Source: Pseudomonadota bacterium (lineage in GTDB: Bacteria; Desulfobacterota; Desulfobacteria; Desulfobacterales; ETH-SRB1). From it: a stretch of DNA of 7,004 nucleotides. The notes beneath the pieces were generated by a model. The model ran no database searches and was not told the DNA's origin. It saw only the letters and a program-made list of their open reading frames with translations. How positions within the stretch are numbered: the stretch's first letter is position 1; each line of letters begins with the position of its first letter. A program made the translations under genes and the position numbers. This document shows positions 1 through 5,634 of this stretch, piece by piece. Location of the stretch: assembly GCA_018897415.1 (NCBI GenBank), contig JAHIKR010000062.1:1-7004 (forward strand), read 5' to 3'.

Positions 1-578
1 ATCTCTTCATTATGTAGGAACATTTCTAAGTCGCTCATTAAATCTACGACGCGTTCATGGTGAGGCGGCACAAAGGTTGCGTTTTTTAAACTCAAGCCAA
101 TCCAGTTTTGACTTACACGGAATTCACCAGGTCGCTTATGTTTACCCCGCACCCCATGCAGCAGGATTTTATGAGTTTGTTTGAACAGTCTATTAGATAA
201 AGGAAGCCTTTCTAACTCTTCAACCGCAAAATTGATTGCTTTAATGTAGTTTTGTACTTCTTGCCAATCGTCTCGACTTTCAGGATTGATATCCTTTTCA
301 TCAATTAAAGCCTCTTCCATATTTGTCCGGGTGCCTTCGATTCGGCTGGATGTTGTAGCTTCTTTCGCGATGTGCATACGAATGAAAAAATCCACATTGG
401 GTATCAATTGTGAAAATGCATTTAGTTCGCCCAGAAGCCGGTTAGCATCATCCATCAAGGTAAGCACCTCTGGATCAGATATTTTCCACTGTAAGTTTAT
501 GATATTGGGAAGAAAACTCTTGTATTGATACTGTTGCTCATAGCTTCCTGCCACAAAGTTCTCAATATCCTGAGACAT
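1..578 (-). CDS. Fic-domain protein (probable AMPylase), N-terminal 192 residues; C-terminus beyond window
   Basis: Fic proteins usually transfer AMP (or another nucleotide or phosphate group) from a nucleotide to a hydroxyl on a target protein. The open frame runs from the ATG at 578-576 off the window edge. Residues about 20-85 match the usual Fic N-terminal helical region. SSRIEG at residues 77-82 fits the (S/T)xxxE(G/N) auto-inhibitory helix, with Glu81 as the ATP-blocking glutamate. Residues about 135-192 (LLHGVRG, PGEFRVSQNWIG, then FVPP near 169-172) are the conserved start of the Fic core, including the target-binding flap. The catalytic HxFx(D/E)GNGR motif would lie downstream, outside the window, so activity cannot be judged. 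The start is supported by a GAGGGAG ribosome-binding site at 591-585 and by a promoter further upstream. Many proteins of this type carry a C-terminal winged helix and may regulate themselves, but that part is not visible here. Family assignment is firm; substrate unknown. Confidence 0.9.
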   Translation of the reverse strand, partial: MSQDIENFVAGSYEQQYQYKSFLPNIINLQWKISDPEVLTLMDDANRLLGELNAFSQLIPNVDFFIRMHIAKEATTSSRIEGTRTNMEEALIDEKDINPESRDDWQEVQNYIKAINFAVEELERLPLSNRLFKQTHKILLHGVRGKHKRPGEFRVSQNWIGLSLKNATFVPPHHERVVDLMSDLEMFLHNEE

Positions 579-642
579 CTGAAGCTCCCTCAAATTGAAT
601 CAAAGTGAATTAAAAGAATCGTTATTTAAGTTGAACCGTTCT

Positions 643-671
643 AATATGACATAAGAATATTGCTATGTCAA
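643..671 (-). promoter_or_regulatory. Sigma-70-type promoter for the Fic gene
   Basis: Read on the minus strand there is a perfect -35 hexamer TTGACA (671-666), a 17-nt spacer and a -10 hexamer CATATT (648-643, four of six consensus positions). The expected transcription start is near 636, giving a leader of roughly 58 nt before the ATG at 578. An inverted repeat covers most of the promoter. This is the best-formed promoter in the window. Confidence 0.6.
647..670. repeat. Inverted repeat overlapping the Fic promoter (possible operator)
   Basis: TGACATA at 647-653 and TATGTCA at 664-670 are perfect inverted arms separated by 10 nt. The centre-to-centre spacing of about 17 nt is suitable for a dimeric helix-turn-helix regulator. 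The right arm lies within the -35 box and the left arm reaches the -10 box, so a bound protein would block RNA polymerase. That it is a real operator is inference. Confidence 0.45.
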
Positions 672-819
672 ATACTATGGTATTAATTTAAATAATGAAG
701 ACGTTATAGTTTAAAGAGGGGGGCTAAATGAAATAAGATTGCTTTTATTTCAAGAAAGGTACTATAAAAAGCGAATTTTCCCTCACGATAAAAAAGAGTT
801 TATGGACGCCTAACGCACA

Positions 820-966
820 CGAGGCGATAGTTCTTTGAAATATAAATCCATGGTGAGATAACAACCAGCCTGAAGTCGGTTGTAAGTATGGTGTGTTAAC
901 CCCAGGGAAGGGTTGCGTGTCGCCATCCTGTCAAGGCAGGTAGGAAGCCTAACCGAAAAATGGCGA
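820..966 (+). ncRNA. Structured RNA segment, resembling a fragment of group II intron domain I
   Basis: The segment is not plausibly coding but folds well by eye as plus-strand RNA. CCAT (848-851) can pair with ATGG (888-891) around a hairpin ACAACC/GGTTGT (861-866 with 878-883). AACCC/GGGTT (898-902 with 910-914) forms a second hairpin. CGCCAT (921-926) pairs with ATGGCG (960-965) around two small hairpins, CCTG/CAGG and TAGG/CCTA. The GATAAC and CCTAACCGAAAA motifs and the order of helices recall the 5' part of bacterial group II introns, from memory of that family. No GUGYG start, intron-encoded reverse transcriptase or domain V is visible, so if it is an intron it is a truncated relic. 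It could equally be an undescribed RNA motif. A 38-nt part (927-964) recurs at 3376-3413. Confidence 0.4.
927..964 (+). repeat. 38-bp direct repeat, copy 1
   Basis: This segment matches 3376-3413 in the same orientation at 34 of 38 positions with no gaps, and all four differences are transitions. The shared core GGAAGCCTAACCG is identical in both copies. Copy 1 ends 15 nt beyond the stop of the TPR lipoprotein gene, and copy 2 lies upstream of that gene's start, so the gene is bracketed by direct repeats. Confidence 0.8.
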
Positions 967-979
967 TTTGATTATACTT

Positions 980-3301
980 TTAATTAGAACTGAAATATTT
1001 AATATTAGAGTCAATGAATTCAAGGATAAACTTGTCAAAGACAGATTTGTTTTTGACTACTTCAAATCGTATTATCTTAAGGCTGTCTACAAAGTAAGTG
1101 TTCGCTAACTTTATTTTAGCTTTCCCTTTTTCATACTCGCCTTTGTAATCTTTTGCTTTGATATAAAAACATTTTGAATATTCTTCTATGCCAGCTATGC
1201 TTTGTTCTGCTGCAAAAACAAGCAGTCTGGTAACTTCATTAATTTCTTTATTTGAGGATTTTATCCTATTTAAATCACTTACTATTTTTTCAAAGTGCCC
1301 TTGGGATTCATAGATTTTAGAACTTACATTATATGAAGTAAGTATTTTTTTTGATCCAATCATTTCATATTTAGGAGTTGTTTCTTTTTCACCATCGTTT
1401 AACAAATCATGAGCTTTCCTGTGCTCGGTAACGCAGGTTAGCAATTTCCCCAGGTTGCCAATATCGCCTTCTCTTCTTGACAGTTCACGTAATTTTTCAG
1501 GTAATTTTTCTAAATCAATTTGGTATTGACAAAACTCTATCAGACTTTTGGCATCATCACTGTTTGGGTTGAATTTTAAGTATTTATTAAAGTTTTTTAT
1601 TGCTTTGTCATATTTTGCGGTGGAATAATATAAAATGCCTAAATTATAGAAAGCAGTCGGTTCCTTTGGCTCAATATCTATATGCTTTTTCCACCAAAAT
1701 TCAGATTCATCCCAATTTTGCAACCTTAGATAACTCAAGGCGATATAAAAATGAGCATGAGAATTATTAGGCTCTTCTTTTTTTAAGTAATCTTTATAAA
1801 GCTTTATTGCCGATAAGTATTCCCCTTCTTCAAAAAAAACATCACATAACTTTATTTTAAAATCTGCATAATCAGGATTAGCAACTATGGATTCTTTAAT
1901 AAAGTCTTTGGCTTTATTATATTCTTTAAGATTAATAAGAGTCTCAATTATGCATTTTCTTGTGAAGTAAGTATCAAGCAACGCCAAAGACTGATTGTAG
2001 TATTCCAAAGCCATTTTGTAGTCTTGCATTTCAGTATATATATAGCCCATTTGCATTAATGTTGATACATTCTTTTCAATATCTAACGCCTTTCTCGTTT
2101 CTCTAAGTGCATCATAGTACTTTTTCATTAGCTGATAGGTCGAGCCTAAATGATAATAAGGATCTTTATTTCCAGGATTTATTTGCTTAGCCTTCTCAAG
2201 TAGTTCTACCGATCTCTTATAGTCTGTATTTATATCAGACCAATTAGCGAAGAAATTTGAAAAACCGTAAATAATTCCCAATTGCAAGTTTGTACCATAA
2301 TGATTTGGGTTTCTTTTTAAAGCTTCTTCCAGATATGATACTGCCTTTTTATATTTGACAATTTTAATATATGACATTCCTAATCTGTAATATTGATCGA
2401 ATTCACTTTTATTCAATTTTAATGCTTTTTCAAAATGTTCTATTGCTTCCTTATATTTTTGAAAAGAATAATAGATGCAACCAACGGATACATGAGCATA
2501 AAAGTTATCTTCTGAGAGATATTGTTTATATGGTTCTATTTTTTCCCATAGATCTTCATCTTCAAACCAAATGATGAAAGACTCTTTTAAATACTTCCAA
2601 GATTCTTTTAAATTTCCTTTCTTCAGGTAAAAACTCGCAATATCATCGAAATAAAATTCTTTGCCTTTATCAAGGTTAAGTATTTTTAAGTAAAAAGTCT
2701 CTGCCTTCTCCAAGTCTCCCTTCTTTAGATATATTTCGCCAATATTTATAAAAATTGAGCCATCTGGAAGACCTGCTTTCAAAGATTTGTCATAAAAATT
2801 TAGCGCTTCATCTAATCGGTTTTGCTTTTTATAAATATTAGCTAAGTTAGTATATCCATCTTGGTGTTTGGGTTTATATTTTATGCTTTTTAGAAAACAT
2901 TCCTCTGCTTTATTATAATTTTCTACTTCTGAATAACAAAGACCAAGAACATAATAAGCTGCATGATAATATGGACTTATTGCGATAGCTTTCTCAAGGA
3001 ACTCGATGCTTTTTAAATTTGCAGTTCCCAGATCATGAAAAGCTTCGGGATATTCGGTTGACTGTTCGGCCTTCTTATAAAATTCGTATGCCTCTTTAAC
3101 TAATGTTTCTTCTGGGTCAAGCTTTGAAGAAAGTTTTTGTTTTTCTAAGAATTCAGCGAGTATTTTTTTTTGTTTTTCTATTTTTTTTATTCGATCTTGT
3201 TCTATAGAAAGCGGGGTTGTTGTAATATTTTTGCTACAGGAAAAAAGAAAGGATAATACTAAAAAAATTGCTACAATTGTTTTAGTTTTTACTTTGCTCA
3301 T
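980..3301 (-). CDS. Large TPR-repeat lipoprotein (773 aa)
   Basis: Residues 8-21 form a hydrophobic signal segment ending in LFSC, a plausible lipobox with Cys22 as the lipidated residue. Ser follows the cysteine, as in outer-membrane-directed lipoproteins of Gram-negatives. A charged helical stretch (about 30-60) leads into roughly 14 tetratricopeptide repeats over about residues 85-620. Several show the canonical spacing of hydrophobic and Ala/Gly/Tyr positions with a terminal NP or EP (for example KALKLNK, EEALKRNP, KHIDIEP). The last 150 or so residues are helical but not TPR-like and I do not recognise them. TPR arrays act as protein-protein scaffolds, here on the periplasmic side of a membrane. 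The ATG is preceded by GGGGGGAT at 3316-3309, a usable ribosome-binding site. The gene is very AT-rich. It lies downstream of the maturase gene on the same strand, but 306 nt separate them, so co-transcription is uncertain. The partner is unknown. Confidence 0.85.
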   Translation of the reverse strand: MSKVKTKTIVAIFLVLSFLFSCSKNITTTPLSIEQDRIKKIEKQKKILAEFLEKQKLSSKLDPEETLVKEAYEFYKKAEQSTEYPEAFHDLGTANLKSIEFLEKAIAISPYYHAAYYVLGLCYSEVENYNKAEECFLKSIKYKPKHQDGYTNLANIYKKQNRLDEALNFYDKSLKAGLPDGSIFINIGEIYLKKGDLEKAETFYLKILNLDKGKEFYFDDIASFYLKKGNLKESWKYLKESFIIWFEDEDLWEKIEPYKQYLSEDNFYAHVSVGCIYYSFQKYKEAIEHFEKALKLNKSEFDQYYRLGMSYIKIVKYKKAVSYLEEALKRNPNHYGTNLQLGIIYGFSNFFANWSDINTDYKRSVELLEKAKQINPGNKDPYYHLGSTYQLMKKYYDALRETRKALDIEKNVSTLMQMGYIYTEMQDYKMALEYYNQSLALLDTYFTRKCIIETLINLKEYNKAKDFIKESIVANPDYADFKIKLCDVFFEEGEYLSAIKLYKDYLKKEEPNNSHAHFYIALSYLRLQNWDESEFWWKKHIDIEPKEPTAFYNLGILYYSTAKYDKAIKNFNKYLKFNPNSDDAKSLIEFCQYQIDLEKLPEKLRELSRREGDIGNLGKLLTCVTEHRKAHDLLNDGEKETTPKYEMIGSKKILTSYNVSSKIYESQGHFEKIVSDLNRIKSSNKEINEVTRLLVFAAEQSIAGIEEYSKCFYIKAKDYKGEYEKGKAKIKLANTYFVDSLKIIRFEVVKNKSVFDKFILEFIDSNIKYFSSN

Positions 3302-3375
3302 TATTGTTATCCCCCCAGAGAATTAACTTTTAGAGCTTTTTATTTGTAGTTATTCTGCTAGCACAATAGCTGTGT

Positions 3376-3413
3376 CCTGTCAAAGCAGATGGGAAGCCTA
3401 ACCGGAAAATGGC
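3376..3413 (+). repeat. 38-bp direct repeat, copy 2
   Basis: Same orientation as copy 1 at 927-964, with 34 of 38 identical bases. One difference turns an A-U pair of the small TAGG/CCTA helix into a G-U pair, which keeps the plus-strand helix; on the minus strand the same change would give an A-C mismatch. This weakly favours a plus-strand RNA as the ancestral functional form. The flanks outside the 38 bp do not align with copy 1. Confidence 0.8.
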
Positions 3414-3536
3414 ATTTTCTTTTACTTATTTCAAGCTGCTTGAGGTATTGATTTCATATAAAGATCGCAACTATCTGTGAATAAGGATAGATGTTTGACG
3501 CATAGCAGAAACCGCAGGTTTTGAGTTGATAATTTC

Positions 3537-3565
3537 ATATTGATCTAATTCGTTCAAATCAATAT
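3537..3565. repeat. Inverted repeat downstream of the maturase gene
   Basis: ATATTGAT (3537-3544) and ATCAATAT (3558-3565) are perfect 8-bp inverted arms with a 13-nt loop, about 45 nt past the maturase stop. The stem is AT-only except for one G-C pair and has no following U-tract, so it is a poor terminator. It could be an mRNA 3'-end hairpin or a protein-binding site. Confidence 0.4.
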
Positions 3566-3607
3566 AATGATCTGAAAGGCATAATTGAAAAGAAGGATTG
3601 TTCTATT

Positions 3608-4897
3608 TTAAAACTCATGTAGTTCAAAAAGGCCGTTAATATATGCCAATTTTTCATACTCACAAAAATCGCCCGAAACATCCAATCGATTCTTTTCATA
3701 AAAGGTTCTTGCCCGACACCCACCCCCACAGATAAAACGAATGTCACAAGTTTTGCAACCAGCCACTTCTAAAACAGTCAATTCTCTACATGATTTAAGC
3801 GATTCTGAAGTATCATAAATGGATCGCAATGACTGCTCTCTAATATTTCCGGCATAAAACTGCGGAAAATGAAGAAGTTGACAAGGATATACATCGCCCG
3901 TATTAGAAATACTGATTTCTGCATCACCAAATGCACATTTCATAATAGGCTTATGCTTAGAAGCTACCAGAGAGGAACATAAATAACTTAAAGGTTTAAC
4001 GCCATCCACAGAAGACAGTGCTTCATAGTATTCTTTTCCGGTTATGGATAGTTCTTTGTTTGCCTTTGCACGACCTGCAACAAACAAAGGTGCAAATGTG
4101 AGGCGGGAGCCAAACTTTTTCGTCATGGCGTCAATGTCATGAATATTTTCTTTGGTTACAGTCATTGCAATTTGGAGAGGCGCATCGTGTTGTGTAAGTA
4201 AATCAATAGCTTTCATAGATTTGACGAATGATCCCTTTCCTCGATGGAATTCATGAATTGCTGAAGTGCTACCATCTATGCTTATTTTTACTAAATCAAA
4301 AATATCAGCAATTCTTTTGGCATTCTGTTCAGTTATTAGGATACCATTAGTCAGTAGATGAACTTTATTGCCGAGTTTCTTTGCGTACTCAGCAAGTTCG
4401 AAAATATAAGGTGACAATAATGGTTCACCGCCAGTTAATACAATTTCAACTTTTTCTGAAATACCATTAATGTCATCAATTAACTTGAAATGATTTTTTT
4501 GTGTTAACTTGTTTGTTGATTCTGGTCGGTCAGTAGCGTAGCAATATATGCACTTCAGGTTGCATTCGTCTACTAAAGAGATTTGAACAATGCGAAGTTT
4601 GTATGGTTGATACTTAGGTGGTTTTATATTGGTCGGTGAGAAAAAAGTGGTATTTGAAGTAATGTCTTCAAAAAATTTAATGATTTTTTCTTTTGAATCT
4701 TTTCGCCCAAACATTGACAACGCATCAGAGATGTCTTCTACAGTCCTTTTCCCGTTACATAATTGGAGAATAGCGGCACCATTTTGGCTAACCACTATCC
4801 AATCAGGCATAGAAGGACTCAAGAATAGCACCTTGTCGCCCTTCTTTTTGTTTACGATATCATTTGGGAGTTTCAGTTGTCGCTTAAGAATAGACAC
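3608..4897 (-). CDS. PqqD-like/radical SAM/SPASM peptide maturase (429 aa)
   Basis: Radical SAM enzymes cleave S-adenosylmethionine at a [4Fe-4S] cluster to start radical chemistry. SPASM members often modify ribosomally made peptides. Residues 1-88 resemble the PqqD-type RiPP recognition element (winged-helix fold, including NGAAILQLCNGKRTVEDI). CX3CX2C is at Cys112, Cys116 and Cys119 (CNLKCIYCY) and GGEP at 156-159 contributes to SAM binding. The SPASM domain is complete: Cys321, a GX4C step to Cys339, then CX2CX5CX3C at Cys381, Cys384, Cys390 and Cys394, and a final Cys412, enough to hold two auxiliary clusters. The start is a GTG at 4897-4895; it keeps the recognition domain whole. It lies only 9 nt after the precursor stop, and the nearest GGAG is about 14 nt upstream, inside the precursor's last codons, so translation is probably coupled and weaker than that of the precursor. 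The target is almost certainly the adjacent CGYGMGC peptide. The bond formed is unknown. Confidence 0.92.
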   Translation of the reverse strand: MSILKRQLKLPNDIVNKKKGDKVLFLSPSMPDWIVVSQNGAAILQLCNGKRTVEDISDALSMFGRKDSKEKIIKFFEDITSNTTFFSPTNIKPPKYQPYKLRIVQISLVDECNLKCIYCYATDRPESTNKLTQKNHFKLIDDINGISEKVEIVLTGGEPLLSPYIFELAEYAKKLGNKVHLLTNGILITEQNAKRIADIFDLVKISIDGSTSAIHEFHRGKGSFVKSMKAIDLLTQHDAPLQIAMTVTKENIHDIDAMTKKFGSRLTFAPLFVAGRAKANKELSITGKEYYEALSSVDGVKPLSYLCSSLVASKHKPIMKCAFGDAEISISNTGDVYPCQLLHFPQFYAGNIREQSLRSIYDTSESLKSCRELTVLEVAGCKTCDIRFICGGGCRARTFYEKNRLDVSGDFCEYEKLAYINGLFELHEF

Positions 4898-4906
4898 TTT
4901 TTGATA

Positions 4907-5278
4907 TTATTCTCCGGCACAGCCCATGCCGTATCCGCACTGTCCGCCACCACCGCTACAGCCCATGCCGTATCCGCACTGTCCACCGCCGCCATCGCCG
5001 CCATCGCCGCCGCCGCCACAACCCATGCCGTATCCGCACTGTCCGCCACCACCGCTACAGCCCATGCCGTATCCGCACGTTCCATGTGCTTCAGAAAATC
5101 CGATTTCAGCATTCTTCATCTTACCAAGACTAATTTCTCCATCCTGTTTCAGCCCAAAAAGCGATGCAATCGTAAACGCACCAAAACCGAGAAAATATTT
5201 GTAGGTCTTTGCAAAGAAACTTCGTCTTCCAATTTTGTCCTCCGTCGTTTTCTGGTCTTTTTCGTTGATCTCATCCAT
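4907..5278 (-). CDS. RiPP precursor: Tat-like leader plus four CGYGMGC core repeats (123 aa)
   Basis: The protein has a charged N-terminus (1-16), a twin-arginine-like motif GRRSFFAK (17-24), a hydrophobic segment (about 29-43), a short polar linker (44-67) and a glycine-rich tail. The tail holds four exact CGYGMGC units at 68-74, 81-87, 101-107 and 114-120. The linkers are SGGGGQ, a 13-residue Gly/Asp stretch ending GGGGQ, and SGGGGQ; the tail ends AGE. Its cysteines (eight in all) and tyrosines in the tail lie only in these units, and the units are the obvious targets of the adjacent maturase. The ATG at 5278-5276 has a strong AGGAGA ribosome-binding site at 5290-5285. A Tat-type signal would fit export after cytoplasmic, iron-sulphur-dependent modification, but there is no clear AxA cleavage site, so the protein may stay membrane-anchored. 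Other frames across the tract are open only because of its repetitive composition; this frame is supported by its ribosome-binding site, motif pattern and neighbour. I do not recognise a named family. Confidence 0.85.
   Translation of the reverse strand: MDEINEKDQKTTEDKIGRRSFFAKTYKYFLGFGAFTIASLFGLKQDGEISLGKMKNAEIGFSEAHGTCGYGMGCSGGGGQCGYGMGCGGGGDGGDGGGGQCGYGMGCSGGGGQCGYGMGCAGE
4919..5077 (-). repeat. Tandem repeats encoding the CGYGMGC units
   Basis: Four 21-bp units encode CGYGMGC at 5077-5057, 5038-5018, 4978-4958 and 4939-4919. Three are identical and one has a single silent GGC-to-GGT change. The two 18-bp SGGGGQ linkers are also identical, so the blocks 4919-4978 and 5018-5077 (unit-linker-unit, 60 bp each) differ at one base. 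The 39-bp segment between them encodes the longer Gly/Asp linker. The arrangement points to duplication of a two-unit block. Confidence 0.9.
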
Positions 5279-5319
5279 AGCTTTTCTCCTATCTGGTCAT
5301 GGCTATCTAACCGATTTTT

Positions 5320-5341
5320 CCAATTTCCATCAAAAAATTGG
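5320..5341. repeat. Inverted repeat in the precursor leader
   Basis: CCAATTT (5320-5326) and AAATTGG (5335-5341) are perfect 7-bp arms with an 8-nt loop, about 30 nt upstream of the precursor's ribosome-binding site. It could be a leader hairpin affecting translation or message stability, or a regulator-binding site; nothing decides between these. Confidence 0.4.
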
Positions 5342-5527
5342 CATCCAAAATTTGAGATTTTTTATTACAATAACCTCCATATAGACGTTGGCTTATTGAA
5401 GTTGCGAATTGGAAACAAACAAAATTAGAACATGAAACGCGAATCGAGAAGGAAGTGTTCAGAATAATAAGTGCCACACAATTAAGATCTGATAGAGTGC
5501 CAGGTTCAAAAGAGAATCTATCTTAAT

Positions 5528-5556
5528 TTCGTATTTTAAAAGTTCGATTGTGTCAA
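5528..5556 (-). promoter_or_regulatory. Candidate promoter for the precursor-maturase operon
   Basis: On the minus strand a perfect TTGACA (5556-5551) is followed after 17 nt by TACGAA (5533-5528), which matches the -10 consensus at only three positions. It is the best sigma-70-like candidate I found upstream of the precursor and would give a leader of about 240 nt. The weak -10 box makes it tentative; it may need an activator. Confidence 0.3.
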
Positions 5557-5611
5557 TAAAATAATGATTTTATATTTTTACATCACTTTGTGGTATAGCA
5601 GATATCGCAAG

Positions 5612-5628
5612 CAGGGATAAATCCCCTG
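5612..5628 (-). terminator. Short hairpin after the membrane-protein gene, weak terminator candidate
   Basis: CAGGG (5612-5616) and CCCTG (5624-5628) form a 5-bp GC-rich stem about 6 nt past the stop of the gene ending at 5635. No U-tract follows on the minus strand, so intrinsic termination is doubtful. If it does not terminate, the upstream gene could read through into the precursor operon. Confidence 0.2.
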
Positions 5629-5634
5629 TAAATA

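Larger units (their letters stand above)
579..819. other. Intergenic region, no gene seen
   Basis: AT-rich spacer between the Fic start and the structured-RNA-like element. Apart from the Fic ribosome-binding site and promoter I see no convincing gene. On the plus strand a purine-rich AGAGGGGGG at 715-723 precedes an ATG at 728, but the frame reads only Met-Lys before a stop, so it is at most a remnant. Confidence 0.5.
3302..3607. other. Intergenic region between maturase and TPR gene
   Basis: No gene is seen in these 306 nt. The spacer holds the second 38-bp repeat copy (3376-3413) and an inverted repeat close to the end of the maturase gene. On the minus strand a TTGACA (3383-3378) inside the repeat could be a -35 box for the TPR gene, but the hexamer 17 nt further on (TAGCAG) is a poor -10 match. 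No clear Rho-independent terminator is visible. Confidence 0.5.
5279..5634. other. Long AT-rich leader upstream of the precursor gene
   Basis: No gene is seen in this 356-nt spacer; the only short frames are under 20 codons and lack convincing ribosome-binding sites. It contains the precursor's ribosome-binding site (5290-5285), a hairpin next to it, a candidate promoter near 5528-5556 and a small GC hairpin just after the upstream gene. Two direct AGTGCCA heptamers (5470-5476 and 5496-5502) lie between promoter and gene, 26 bp apart. Confidence 0.5.

Noticed and set aside
286..528. Plus-strand frame of 80 codons opposite the Fic gene
   Set aside because: Lies entirely within the clearly coding minus-strand Fic frame and resembles no protein.
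808..954. Integron attC site, suggested by GCCTAAC heptamers at 808-814 and 948-954 and by the repeats around the TPR gene
   Set aside because: The heptamers are in the same orientation and no facing GTTRRRY partner at proper spacing was found; the fold does not match an attC hairpin.
3307..3324. Extension of the 38-bp repeat homology to a CCCCAG-containing stretch also present near 900
   Set aside because: The spacing to the repeat differs by 36 nt between the copies and the similarity is confined to a short C-rich run, one of which is the TPR gene's ribosome-binding site.
4919..5077. Regular repeats as a CRISPR-like array
   Set aside because: The repeats are in-frame protein repeats with identical glycine-coding linkers rather than unique spacers.
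4873..5112. Second minus-strand frame through the repeats (Ala/Asp/Trp-rich)
   Set aside because: Out of frame with the precursor, overlaps the maturase start and has no ribosome-binding site; a composition artefact.
4877..5428. Long open frames on the plus strand across the repeat tract, encoding Ala/Thr-rich or Pro-rich repeats
   Set aside because: They are open only because the antisense of Gly/Cys codon repeats lacks stops. They have no matching ribosome-binding site or known domain, while the minus-strand frame has a strong start, a signal motif and a cognate enzyme.
5470..5502. Sigma-54 promoters suggested by two TGGCAC sequences on the minus strand
   Set aside because: Neither is followed at the required spacing by a -12 TTGC-type element.
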